This document shows, piece by piece, positions 43,091 to 52,275 of a DNA stretch of 64,000 nucleotides. Position 1 is the first letter of the stretch. Each line of letters opens with the position of its first letter. A program made the position numbers and the translations under genes. Origin of the DNA: Cohnella candidum (GTDB taxonomy: Bacteria > Bacillota > Bacilli > Paenibacillales > Paenibacillaceae); assembly GCF_003713065.1 (NCBI RefSeq), contig NZ_CP033433.1, positions 4,613,501-4,677,500 on the forward strand. The letters are read 5' to 3'. The notes under the pieces are model-generated. The model was not told the origin of the DNA and made no database searches. It saw only the letters and a list, made by a program, of their open reading frames with translations.

Positions 43091-45451
43091 ATGGCTGTGC
43101 GGATGCAGAGCGGCAAATTTACGATCGATGGGCAAGACGTTTTTCTTTACGGCGGGGAATGCCATTACTTCCGGGTTCCGAAGCAAGAGTGGAAAGACCG
43201 GCTCGATAAATTGAAGGCGGCGGGCTGCAACCTCGTCAGCACCTACGTTCCATGGGTCTGGCACGAAATTTCGGAAGGCAGCTACGACCTGACCGGCACG
43301 ACGCGGGGAGAGCGGGATCTGAAATCGTTCCTCGAACTGGTGGCGGAATCCGGCTTATACTGCATCGTCCGCCCGGGTCCGTACGTTATGGCCGAGGTGC
43401 GTTATGAAGGCGTGCCGACCTGGGTGCACGAGCAGTATCCCGAAGTCGTGGCGAAGCAGCGCGGCGGGGAGAATCATCCGGCCCGCATCGTGTCTTATCG
43501 CCATCCGACTTTCCTTGCGAAGGTGCGCAATTGGTACGAGGTGGTAAACGAGGTTCTCGCGCCCATGCAAATCACGCGCGGCGGTCCGGTCATCATGTAC
43601 CAGCTGTGCAACGAGATCGGCATGCTGCATTGGGTGACGAACACGTCCGATTTCAATCCGGACACGCTGAAGAGGTTCGGCGAATATCTATCCGGGCGTT
43701 TCGAATCCGTTGCGTCGTTCAACGAAGCTTACGGCGTGGAGGAAGCGTCTTTCGGCGCGTTCGCAGAGCGGTTCGGCCGCGGGTTAAGCGAGAACGATCC
43801 TTCGTTCCATACGCTGTGGGGCGAGTTCTGGCGGACGTATATCCGCGATTACGTGGGAGACTTGCGCGGTTTCGCGCGCTGGACGGGCATCGACGTTCCG
43901 TTCATCATCAACGTGCACGGCTTCAAGGACTACTCGATCTACAGCCGGGGCACCGATTATCCGGTCGGGCTGTCCCAGCTGTATGAGACGGTGCAATTCG
44001 ACGACGTCGTGCTGGCGGGGGACTTCTACCCCGGTCACATCGGCTACGACAGCTATCACGACCTGGTGCTGGCGTCCGCCTACACGAAGGCGGTATCACA
44101 TCCGGAACAGCCGCTGTTCTCGGCGGAATTCCAATCCGGACGCCTGGTCGACCGGCCGCGCCTATACCCCCAGGACCTCGACCTCAACACGCGTACTTGC
44201 GTCGCGCATGGCATGAACGCGCTCAACTATTACATGTTCGCGGCCGGTGAGAATTACGAGCATATCGGGCTGTTCGGCCGCCGCCACGAATGGCAGGCGC
44301 CGCTTGATTCCGCCGGCAATCCGGGCGCGAATTATTGGAAAGCCCAGCATCTGGGCCGCATGTTCCAGGCGATCGGAACCCGGCTGCTGAATGCGCCCAA
44401 GCGCATTCACACGCATATCGGTTTCCACCCGAACGACTATATGACGGAGGTCGTGGAGGAGCGCGAGCAAGGGATGATCCGCGAAATCGTGGCGAAGCGG
44501 GAACAAGCGGCATTCGACGGCATCGTCCGGCTTCTCGTGGCGGCGAACCTGCAGTTCGAAGCGGTGGATTTGCTGCGGCCGATCCGCGTGCAGGACGTGC
44601 CTACGCTATGGGTATTCTCGACCGCGTACATGGAGGCGGAGCTTCAGAGCCGGCTGGCGGAGTACGTACTGCAGGGCGGCAAACTCGTGCTGTACCCGGA
44701 AATTCCGACGAAGGACCGGATGGGCAAGCCCTGCACGGTGCTTAAAGACGCGCTCGACCTCGGCGATTTCGAGATCGTGTCCGCCTACGCGGATTACGTC
44801 GACGTGCTGGACGTCGATTCGGTGCTGGTGCGCCAGCGCCTTCGGTTTTCCCGTTACGAGGGCCGGAAAGTCGCCTCCTTCACCCGCGAGGGCGGAGATG
44901 AGGTTGCCGCTTACCTGAAGCCGGCCGGCCGGGGCGAGATTCTCGTGTTCGGCGTGTCGATGGGACAGGACTATGCGTATCAATTGGAGGTCATCCGAAA
45001 AGTCGCCGCGCTGGTCGGCATCGAAGGCCATCTGTCGGCAAGCAACGATAACCTGTCGCTCGTCGAAAGAACGGACGGAGAACGTTCCTTTCTGTTCGTC
45101 CACAATTACGACGAGGTGGCGCAAAGCGCGGTGTTGAGCCGTGACGGACAAACGCTGTTCGGCGGCTCGGAAGTGGCGCTGGAGCCTCGCGGCGGCGCGA
45201 TTTTCCTGCTTCAAGACCGGGTAGCGCCGGGTCTCGTCGTCGAGGAAGCGACGGCGGAGATGACCGGACTTGAGGCGGGCGGAAACGATGTGAAGATGAC
45301 TTTCAAGCCGCATGGCGGATCGGGCCGGGTGAAGCTTCGGTTCGAAGGACGCTGGACGGACCGTGGCGGCAAAGAATACCGAGATGAATCGTTCTTGTAC
45401 GAAGTGAAGGAAGATGATGAGGGGCAATTTCATTTCAGCAGGCAAGCATAG
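43091..45451 (+). CDS. GH35 beta-galactosidase-type glycosidase
   Basis: 786 residues, cytoplasmic (no signal peptide). The GH35 barrel opens with GGECHYFRVPKQEWKDRL and has VPWVWHE and RPGPYVMAE. The acid/base Glu is in QLCNEIG (about 175), the nucleophile in FSAEFQSG (about 349). C-terminal beta domains follow from about 470. GGGAGG ribosome binding site. Expected to remove terminal beta-galactose, or a related sugar, from imported oligosaccharides. Confidence 0.88.
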   Translation: MAVRMQSGKFTIDGQDVFLYGGECHYFRVPKQEWKDRLDKLKAAGCNLVSTYVPWVWHEISEGSYDLTGTTRGERDLKSFLELVAESGLYCIVRPGPYVMAEVRYEGVPTWVHEQYPEVVAKQRGGENHPARIVSYRHPTFLAKVRNWYEVVNEVLAPMQITRGGPVIMYQLCNEIGMLHWVTNTSDFNPDTLKRFGEYLSGRFESVASFNEAYGVEEASFGAFAERFGRGLSENDPSFHTLWGEFWRTYIRDYVGDLRGFARWTGIDVPFIINVHGFKDYSIYSRGTDYPVGLSQLYETVQFDDVVLAGDFYPGHIGYDSYHDLVLASAYTKAVSHPEQPLFSAEFQSGRLVDRPRLYPQDLDLNTRTCVAHGMNALNYYMFAAGENYEHIGLFGRRHEWQAPLDSAGNPGANYWKAQHLGRMFQAIGTRLLNAPKRIHTHIGFHPNDYMTEVVEEREQGMIREIVAKREQAAFDGIVRLLVAANLQFEAVDLLRPIRVQDVPTLWVFSTAYMEAELQSRLAEYVLQGGKLVLYPEIPTKDRMGKPCTVLKDALDLGDFEIVSAYADYVDVLDVDSVLVRQRLRFSRYEGRKVASFTREGGDEVAAYLKPAGRGEILVFGVSMGQDYAYQLEVIRKVAALVGIEGHLSASNDNLSLVERTDGERSFLFVHNYDEVAQSAVLSRDGQTLFGGSEVALEPRGGAIFLLQDRVAPGLVVEEATAEMTGLEAGGNDVKMTFKPHGGSGRVKLRFEGRWTDRGGKEYRDESFLYEVKEDDEGQFHFSRQA

Positions 45452-45472
45452 ACGGGGAAGGAGATACGCAGC

Positions 45473-46822
45473 ATGAACGACACACGATTCCCGGAAGGCT
45501 TTGTCTGGGGAACGGCGACATCCGCCTATCAAATCGAAGGCGCGGCGAACGAAGGCGGCAAGGGAGAATCGATCTGGGACCGCTTCTGCCATACGCCGGG
45601 CAAGATCGCCGGCGGGGACACGGGAGATACGGCTTGCGACCACTACCATCGATATAAGGAGGACATCGCGCTTCTGGCGGAGCTCGGGATCCCGAACTAC
45701 CGGTTCTCGATCGCATGGCCGCGTATTTTTCCGGAGAAAGGCAAAGTGAATCCGGAGGGCATCCGGTTTTACCATGGCTTGCTGGACGAGCTTCAGAAAT
45801 ACGGCATCGAGCCGATGGCTACGATTTTCCACTGGGACCTGCCCCAATGGATACAGGACGAAGGCGGCTGGGCCAGCCGGGACATTGTGCCCCATTTTCT
45901 CGCGTATGCCGAGCTCCTGTTCCGGGAGTACGGCGGCCGCGTGAACAAGTGGAACACGATCAACGAGCCTTGGGTCGTCTCGATGCTCGGCCACGGCACC
46001 GGCGTTAACGCGCCGGGCCATACCGACTGGTACGAGGCGCTGGCCGTCGCCCATCATGTGCTGCTCTGTCACGGGCTGACCGTCCGGAAGTACAAAGCAA
46101 TGGGCTTTACGGGAGAAATCGGCATCGTGCTGAATTTCACCCCGACGTATCCGGCGACCGAATCCGCGGAGGACAAGGCGGCTGCCGCCCGTTACGACGG
46201 CTATTTCAACACCTGGTTTTTGGGACCGGTTTTCAAGGCTGCTTATCCCGCGGATATGGCGGCTTGGTATGCGGCCAAGCTGGGCCCCCTGCGGTTCATC
46301 CAAGACGGGGATCTGGAAATCATGAATACGCCGGGCGACTTTCTCGCGTTCAACTACTACACGCGCGACGTCGTTAAAGCCGGCAGCGGATTTCCGCTGC
46401 TGGACGTCGATTTCGCGGCAACGGACGCCGACAAGACGGACATGGGCTGGGACATCCATCCGGAATCGCTGTACCGCCTGCTGACCCGTTTGAAGGAAGA
46501 GTACACGCAGCTGCCGATCTACATTACGGAGAACGGCGCCGCTTACGATCTCCCGGTAGTCGGAGGAGAGATCCGGGACGACAACCGCATTGCGTACATT
46601 CACGACCATCTGGAAGCCTGCCTCCGGTTTATCCGCGAGGGTGGAAACCTGCAAGGATATTACGTGTGGTCGTTCCTCGACAATTTTGAATGGGCGCTCG
46701 GTTACCAGAAGCGGTTCGGCATCGTGCACGTCGATTACGAGACGCTGACTCGCACCCCCAAACGAAGCGCGAAATGGTATTCGGACGTCATTCGGCGCAA
46801 CGGCTTGCCGGAGCGGGTATAG
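45473..46822 (+). CDS. GH1 beta-glucosidase
   Basis: 449 residues, cytoplasmic, normal length for BglA. N-terminal signature FVWGTATSAYQIEGA; acid/base Glu in TINEPW (about 164); nucleophile Glu in ITENGA (about 352); FLDNFEW near the end. AAGGAG precedes the ATG. Works with the GH35 enzyme on the imported beta-glycoside; the two activities together suggest a galactosyl/glucosyl oligosaccharide. Confidence 0.96.
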   Translation: MNDTRFPEGFVWGTATSAYQIEGAANEGGKGESIWDRFCHTPGKIAGGDTGDTACDHYHRYKEDIALLAELGIPNYRFSIAWPRIFPEKGKVNPEGIRFYHGLLDELQKYGIEPMATIFHWDLPQWIQDEGGWASRDIVPHFLAYAELLFREYGGRVNKWNTINEPWVVSMLGHGTGVNAPGHTDWYEALAVAHHVLLCHGLTVRKYKAMGFTGEIGIVLNFTPTYPATESAEDKAAAARYDGYFNTWFLGPVFKAAYPADMAAWYAAKLGPLRFIQDGDLEIMNTPGDFLAFNYYTRDVVKAGSGFPLLDVDFAATDADKTDMGWDIHPESLYRLLTRLKEEYTQLPIYITENGAAYDLPVVGGEIRDDNRIAYIHDHLEACLRFIREGGNLQGYYVWSFLDNFEWALGYQKRFGIVHVDYETLTRTPKRSAKWYSDVIRRNGLPERV

Positions 46823-46841
46823 TCCGACGGAAATCTAAGAC

Positions 46842-46870
46842 GTGACAACCCTTCTCTGAAAGACTATGAT
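46842..46870 (+). promoter_or_regulatory. Promoter of the SDR gene
   Basis: GTGACA at 46842-46847 and TATGAT at 46865-46870 with a 17-base spacer, 35 bases before the SDR start. Suggests separate transcription from the glycosidase operon. Confidence 0.5.
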
Positions 46871-46905
46871 AGTCATTAAAAAAATTTTCAGAGGAGTCGA
46901 ACAAC

Positions 46906-47658
46906 ATGAAACTGCAACAAAGAGCCGTTATCGTCACGGGTGCGGGATCCGGAATCGGGCGGGCGATTTGCCTGGAGATGGCGAAGGAAGGCGCGCGGGT
47001 CGTTGTCGCGGACATCCAGCAGGCCGGCTGCGACGAAACCGTCCGCCTCGTACGGGAAGCGGGCGGGGAAGCGATCGCCGTGCGGGTCGACGTCACGGAA
47101 GCGACGCAGATCGAGGCGATGGTGGATGCGGCGATTCAAGCCTACGGACGAATCGACGTCGTATGCAATAATGCCGGCATCGGAGGAGCCGCGCTGCCGG
47201 CGCTGGAAGCGTCCGAGGACATGTGGGACCGCGTCATGAACGTCAACGTGAAGAGCATGTTCATGGTCTGTCGGCGCGTCATTCCGCATATGCTGCGCAA
47301 CGGCGGAGGCACTATTATCAACACCTCTTCCGCCTCCGGATTCATCGCCAGCCCCGCCGGCTGCGACTACACGGCGTCCAAACACGCCATCCTCGGACTC
47401 ACGAAACAACTGGCTTACGAGTACGGGCAGAAGGGAATCCGCGTCAACGCGATTTGCCCGGGCGTCATCGAGACAGCGCTGACCAAGGACGTCGCGGTCG
47501 ACGGAGGACCGTTCGAGCAGTTGACGATGAACGCGCCGGCCGGCCGTTACGGACAGCCGGAGGAAGTGGCGAAAGCCGCCGTGTTCCTGGCTTCCGACGA
47601 CGCGAGTTTCATGCACGGCGCGGCCGTTCGCGTCGACGGAGGTTCCACCGTTTATTAA
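46906..47658 (+). CDS. Classical SDR oxidoreductase
   Basis: 250 residues, FabG/glucose-1-dehydrogenase-like. Cofactor motif GAGSGIG (about 12-18), NNAG (about 88-91), catalytic Ser in NTSSASG, YTASK (Tyr about 156, Lys about 160), and PGVIET. All catalytic residues are present, in contrast to the SDR at 2823. AGAGGAG ribosome binding site. May oxidise a sugar from the upstream operon; not certain. Confidence 0.93.
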   Translation: MKLQQRAVIVTGAGSGIGRAICLEMAKEGARVVVADIQQAGCDETVRLVREAGGEAIAVRVDVTEATQIEAMVDAAIQAYGRIDVVCNNAGIGGAALPALEASEDMWDRVMNVNVKSMFMVCRRVIPHMLRNGGGTIINTSSASGFIASPAGCDYTASKHAILGLTKQLAYEYGQKGIRVNAICPGVIETALTKDVAVDGGPFEQLTMNAPAGRYGQPEEVAKAAVFLASDDASFMHGAAVRVDGGSTVY

Positions 47659-47682
47659 GCGGTTATCGGGTTTCCACGAATA

Positions 47683-47718
47683 GAAAGCCCCCGACGGGTT
47701 GGATCGTCGGGGGCTTTC
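47683..47718 (+). terminator. Terminator of the SDR gene
   Basis: A perfect 14-bp stem GAAAGCCCCCGACG / CGTCGGGGGCTTTC with an eight-base loop. Confidence 0.88.
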
Positions 47719-47769
47719 GGCGTTTGTTCCTGTATGAAATTACCACGCGATTATTTTCCGCCAAACTTA

Positions 47770-47798
47770 TTGACACTTACCATGTAAGCGTTTATTAT
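47770..47798 (+). promoter_or_regulatory. Promoter and operator of the iclR operon
   Basis: TTGACA at 47770-47775 and TATTAT at 47793-47798, 17-base spacer. The palindrome CTTAC-CAT-GTAAG (47776-47788) fills the spacer, well placed for repression by the IclR regulator encoded next. Confidence 0.75.
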
Positions 47799-47872
47799 TC
47801 TACAAACTTGCAAAGAAATTAACGCCGTTGCAAATAGCGCAACGCACGCGGCGCTTGAGAAGGGAGAGGTCG

Positions 47873-48607
47873 ATGAACACGGTAGACCGGGCCTTGCGGC
47901 TCATCGAACTGATCGTGCACAAGCCCATGATGGTCGGCGAGATCGCCGAAGCGTTGGACGTTCACAAGAGCAGCGCGTCCAGGCTCGTCCAAACGCTCGA
48001 AGCCCATAAGCTGCTGAAGAACCAGAACGGATTCATCTCGCCGGGATACGGGATTCTGCAATGGGCGTACAAGATTCAGGAAAGCATCGATTTACGGGAT
48101 ATTGCTAGGCCTTATATTCAGAATATTGCGAAAATAACAAAAGGTACCATTCACTTGGCCGTTCTGGATGAACACGAAGTGGTCTATATTGACAAGATCG
48201 ACAGCATCTATCCGGTGCGGATGTATAGCAGCATCGGCAAACGCAGCCCGGTCTACTGCACGGGCGTCGGCAAGGCGATTCTTGCCTACCTGCCGGACAA
48301 GCAGGTTCGCGAGGTGTTGGAGAAGCTCGAGTACAAGCGATTCACCAAGCGGACCATTACGTCGGATGAAGAGCTGCTTAAGGAACTGGAGAAGATCCGG
48401 CAGCAGAACTTGTCGATCGACAACGCCGAACATGAAGACGAGGTCCGCTGCATCGCCGCTCCGATCTTCAACTTCGAGCGCAAGGTCGTCGCCGGCATGA
48501 GCGTCTCCATCACTTCTTCGAGAAGCTCGCTGTCCGAGCTGCTGTCCCACAAGTCGCTGCTTCTGGAATCGGCGCAGGCGATCTCGACCGAGTTGGGTTA
48601 CACCTGA
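47873..48607 (+). CDS. IclR-family regulator
   Basis: 244 residues from the ATG at 47873 (AGGGAGAGG); the frame is open upstream across the leader, which is not coding. Winged helix at 1-60 (VGEIAEALDVHKSSASRLVQTL), then the IclR effector domain (about 75-240, GTIHLAVLD, GRAI-type VGKAILAYL, EDEVRCIAAPIF). KdgR-like regulators of this family commonly control sugar-acid catabolism, which fits the genes that follow. Confidence 0.94.
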   Translation: MNTVDRALRLIELIVHKPMMVGEIAEALDVHKSSASRLVQTLEAHKLLKNQNGFISPGYGILQWAYKIQESIDLRDIARPYIQNIAKITKGTIHLAVLDEHEVVYIDKIDSIYPVRMYSSIGKRSPVYCTGVGKAILAYLPDKQVREVLEKLEYKRFTKRTITSDEELLKELEKIRQQNLSIDNAEHEDEVRCIAAPIFNFERKVVAGMSVSITSSRSSLSELLSHKSLLLESAQAISTELGYT

Positions 48608-48657
48608 CGGAGGACTCCGGACGCAGACGAGACATCCAAGACAAGGAGGACTCTAGG

Positions 48658-49860
48658 TTGACCGACATGGAAACGAGCATGTTCCTGTACCCCTGGGACC
48701 TAATCGACGAGGGCATCGGACCCGTGCTGGACCGGATGAAGAAAAGCGGCTTGAACGGGATCACCATCTGCCCCACCTACCATTCCGGCATGTTCCTGAT
48801 GCCGCACAATCCGAAGCGGAAGTTGGTCTTTCCCGAACCGGGCGCCCTGTACTTCGAGCCCAATCGCGCTTGGCACGGCAACATCCGGATCGAGCCGCCC
48901 ATCTCCGGGATGGCGGACAACGGTTTTTGGAACCGCCTTCGCAAGGAAGCGGACTCGCGGGGCATGAGCATCACCGCCTGGACCATCGCGCTGCACGGAA
49001 CGGGAATCGGTACCCGTTACCCGGATACCAACGTCGTTAACGCCTTCGGCGACGCCAATCCCGCGATTCCGTGCGCGGCGAACGACGACGTCCGTACCTA
49101 CATGGTGGCGCTGGCCGGCGACCTGGCGTCGAGAGGCTGGTTCGATACCCTGCTGTTCGAATCCCTGGAATGCATGCCTCTCCGGCACGGTTATCACCAT
49201 GAAGTGATCGGCATTCCGCTGACGCCTTCGACGGAATTCCTGCTGAGCCTGTCCTTCAGCGAATCCATGGTGAAGAAAGCATCCGCCGCAGGGATCGACG
49301 TGGAGAAGGTTCGGGATTTCGTCCGCGCGGCCTGCCAAGCGGAATTCGACCGGCCCCATGGGGCCAAATCGCTTACATGGCAGGAGCTGAGGGAGGCGGC
49401 CGACGGGGAGATGGGCAAATTCCTCGACTTCCGCAAGCGGCTGCTTACCTCGCTGCTGGCGGAGATCCATAGGGAAACGAAAGGCAAGACGAAGCTGTCC
49501 GTCATCGACTTCGGCCCGGTCTGGTATCCGATGGGAAGCGACGGGACGGGGTGGGAGAGCGGGCTCGACCTGATGAACTATGCCCCCTTCTTGGATCAGG
49601 TCAACCCGACCTTCTACTTCAAGGATCTCGGGCAGCTGCGGGCCAAGACCGCGGAATATGTCCGGATGCTCGCCGACGCGGGCGCCGACTTGCCCCTGAA
49701 GCCGATCCTGCGGCCGATCCTCCCGCAGACGGAATCGAGAGCCCAGTTGGTCGCGCAAATCCGGGAATTGCGGAAAAGCGTGCAAGGCTTATCGTTCTAC
49801 AACTACAGCTTTCTCTCCCTCGAGACGCTGGAATGGATCGAGGAGGGGCTTCGGACCTGA
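48658..49860 (+). CDS. Unrecognised TIM-barrel-like enzyme
   Basis: 400 residues, no signal peptide, TTG start with AAGGAGG (ATG at 48667 also possible). The alternating pattern of strands and helices and stretches such as GLNGITICPTYHSG, LRKEADSRGMSITAWTIALHG, LLFESLECM and FYNYSFLS suggest a glycoside-hydrolase-like TIM barrel. FESLE and DFGPVW carry acidic residues that could be catalytic. First metabolic gene of the iclR operon. Family not identified by eye; a glycosidase or isomerase are both possible. Confidence 0.6.
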   Translation: MTDMETSMFLYPWDLIDEGIGPVLDRMKKSGLNGITICPTYHSGMFLMPHNPKRKLVFPEPGALYFEPNRAWHGNIRIEPPISGMADNGFWNRLRKEADSRGMSITAWTIALHGTGIGTRYPDTNVVNAFGDANPAIPCAANDDVRTYMVALAGDLASRGWFDTLLFESLECMPLRHGYHHEVIGIPLTPSTEFLLSLSFSESMVKKASAAGIDVEKVRDFVRAACQAEFDRPHGAKSLTWQELREAADGEMGKFLDFRKRLLTSLLAEIHRETKGKTKLSVIDFGPVWYPMGSDGTGWESGLDLMNYAPFLDQVNPTFYFKDLGQLRAKTAEYVRMLADAGADLPLKPILRPILPQTESRAQLVAQIRELRKSVQGLSFYNYSFLSLETLEWIEEGLRT

Positions 49861-49947
49861 CCGGTCCGCGTCCGACGAACGAAGTAATCCGGGCCACCCG
49901 TGCACGATAGATTACGACCATCACACTAACCCCAACGAGGTGCAGCA

Positions 49948-51318
49948 ATGAGAAAAACGCTAGGTATTCTGCTTGCCGTCATGCTGATGGTATCCTTGGC
50001 CGCCTGCGGAGGCTCCAAAAGCGGAACGGCCTCCGAATCGGCCAGCCCGAGCGGATCGGCACCGGCATCGCCCGCTTCTTCCAATTCCGGAGAAGCGAAT
50101 CTGAAGCAATTCGAAGGCACGACCCTCAACGTCCTCATGAAGACCGGTTATACCGCCCAAGCCATCACGGACTACCAATCCGAGTTCGAAGCGGCGACGG
50201 GCATCAAGCTGAACGTCGAAGTGGTGGACGAGCCGACGACCCGCAAGAAGTTCATCCTCGACAGCACGACCAAGCAAGGCGCGTACGACGTCATCGCGAC
50301 CGAGTTCTGGTACATGCCGGAATTCCTCAAGCTGCAAAGCTTGGAGCCGCTGGACGACTACATCGCGAACAAGAAATCCCCGTGGCTGTCGGTCGACGAC
50401 ATGCCGCAAGGACTGAAAGATACGTACAAAGGCACCGACGGCAAACTGTACTCCTTGCCGGTTACCGCGTCCGGCGGCGTGCTGATGTACCGCAAAGACC
50501 TGTTTGACCAGTACGGCATCGCGAAGCCGGCGACCACGGCCGACGTCCTCGCCGCCGCCAAGACCCTGAAGGAGAAGCTTCCGGCCGACGTCGTGCCGTT
50601 CATCGGCCGCGGCGAATCCTCCTCCGCTTCCTTCGGCAGCACGGCGGGCTGGGCATGGGCTTACGGCGCTTCCGTCCTGGATGCCGGCGGCAACGTGACG
50701 GTGAACTCCGACGCCATGAAGCAAGCGGTCGGCGACTGGGTCACCCTCATGAAAGACTACGGCCCCAAAGACGCGGCCGCCATGGGCTGGGATACGATGT
50801 CCGAGGTGTTCCGCCAAGGCAAGGCGGCCATGAACTTCGACATGAGCGGCTTCCCGAGTGTGTACGACAACCCGCAGAACTCCCAAGTCGCCGGCAAGGT
50901 GGACACCGCGATCATCACCGGACCGGCCAACCATGCCGCGCAATGGATGTTCGGCGAAGGGCTCGCCATCAGCGCCAACTCCAAGAACAAAGACGCCGCG
51001 TGGCTGTTCCTGCAATGGAGGACGAGCCTTGAGGTGGCGGAGAAGGAAGCGGCGGACAAGATCCGCGTCGACTTTCCGCTCGACTCGGTCTACGACTCCG
51101 CGAAGTATCAGGAAGCGACGAAGGACCAGCCGTTCGCTAAGCAAATCCAAGACGTCATGAAATCGATCGACACGACGTATTGGCCGAACGTGGCGGAATT
51201 CGACCAGCTCGGACAAGCGCTCCAGCAGGAAATCGCGCTCGCGATCGCCGGCAAGCAAGACGTGTCCGCGGCGCTGGATAAGGCGCAGGCTTCCATCCAG
51301 AAAATCCTGAAAAAATAA
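49948..51318 (+). CDS. Sugar-binding lipoprotein of the iclR operon
   Basis: 456 residues. Lipobox LAACGG (Cys about 20), Ser/Ala/Pro linker, COG1653-like binding domain (LNVLMKTGYTAQAITDYQSEFEAATG, MYRKDLFDQYG). Provides substrate to the two permeases downstream. Confidence 0.93.
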   Translation: MRKTLGILLAVMLMVSLAACGGSKSGTASESASPSGSAPASPASSNSGEANLKQFEGTTLNVLMKTGYTAQAITDYQSEFEAATGIKLNVEVVDEPTTRKKFILDSTTKQGAYDVIATEFWYMPEFLKLQSLEPLDDYIANKKSPWLSVDDMPQGLKDTYKGTDGKLYSLPVTASGGVLMYRKDLFDQYGIAKPATTADVLAAAKTLKEKLPADVVPFIGRGESSSASFGSTAGWAWAYGASVLDAGGNVTVNSDAMKQAVGDWVTLMKDYGPKDAAAMGWDTMSEVFRQGKAAMNFDMSGFPSVYDNPQNSQVAGKVDTAIITGPANHAAQWMFGEGLAISANSKNKDAAWLFLQWRTSLEVAEKEAADKIRVDFPLDSVYDSAKYQEATKDQPFAKQIQDVMKSIDTTYWPNVAEFDQLGQALQQEIALAIAGKQDVSAALDKAQASIQKILKK

Positions 51319-51339
51319 CCGCTTGAATCCGGATGGAAT

Positions 51340-51361
51340 CGGGAATGGGCAACCGTTCCCG
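51340..51361 (+). terminator. Hairpin between binding-protein and permease genes
   Basis: CGGGAA pairs with TTCCCG around TGGGCAACCG. No T tract. Same position as the hairpins in the other two importer operons. Confidence 0.45.
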
Positions 51362-51393
51362 GTTTCCGCGTCCGGGAAAGGAGGAAACGTAAA

Positions 51394-52275
51394 TTGAACC
51401 GCCTGCTGCGTAACCCTGCCCTGTGGTTCCTGCTTCCCGCCCTGATCATCTTCGCGCTGCTCGGCATCTACCCTACCCTGCAGGCGTTGTGGACGAGTTT
51501 CTTCAATTACACGCTCACGGATCCTACGTCCCGGGAGTTCATCGGCCTACGGAATTACGGCACCGTCCTTACGGACGTCCGCTTCTGGGAAGCGCTCGGC
51601 CGTTCTGTCCTGTTTGTGTCGGTCAGCGTGAGTGTCTCCTTCGTCGTCGGCCTCCTGGTCTCCCTGATGCTGTCCAAGATCCGGCACCTGCAGACGTTCT
51701 ACCAAGTGGCATTCCTGATCCCGATGGTCATCTCGCCGACGGTCGCCGCCTATAACTTCAAGTTCATGTACAACTACAATTTCGGCATTTTCAACCGGAT
51801 GCTCTCAGCGGTCGGCTTGCCCAAAATCGATTTTCTCAGCAATACGGCCTATGCGCTCTGGTCCACCGTCCTGATCGACATCTGGCAATGGACGCCGCTC
51901 GTCATCCTGATCCTGCTGGCCGGCATCGAGACGCTGTCGCGCGAACCTTACGAGGCGGCGGCCATCGACGGCGCAAGGCCGCTGCGCGTTTTCTGCAGCG
52001 TGACCTTGCCGATGCTCAAGCCGTTCATCGTGATCGCGCTGCTGCTCCGCCTCATGGATTCCCTGAAGGTATACGAATCCATCCAGCTCGTCACCGCGGG
52101 CGGCCCGGGGACCTCCTCGGAGACGCTCAACACGTATCTCGCCACGGTCGGCTTCAGCTGGTTCGACATGGGCCATGGTTCGGCGCTCGGCTTCATCGCC
52201 ATGAATATCACATCCATGCTTTGCTTCATTCTCGTCAAGTACACCAACACGTTCAACGGAGGAGACCGCCGATGA
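51394..52275 (+). CDS. Sugar ABC permease, first subunit
   Basis: 293 residues, six helices, TTG start with AAAGGAGG. EAA loop PYEAAAIDGARPLRVFCSVTLP near 187-208. MalF/UgpA-type. Overlaps the next gene by four bases. Confidence 0.94.
   Translation: MNRLLRNPALWFLLPALIIFALLGIYPTLQALWTSFFNYTLTDPTSREFIGLRNYGTVLTDVRFWEALGRSVLFVSVSVSVSFVVGLLVSLMLSKIRHLQTFYQVAFLIPMVISPTVAAYNFKFMYNYNFGIFNRMLSAVGLPKIDFLSNTAYALWSTVLIDIWQWTPLVILILLAGIETLSREPYEAAAIDGARPLRVFCSVTLPMLKPFIVIALLLRLMDSLKVYESIQLVTAGGPGTSSETLNTYLATVGFSWFDMGHGSALGFIAMNITSMLCFILVKYTNTFNGGDRR

Noticed and set aside
44606..46729. 707-codon open frame on the minus strand
   Set aside because: Antisense to the GH35 and GH1 genes, which carry intact catalytic motifs; no ribosome binding site or domain in the antisense frame.
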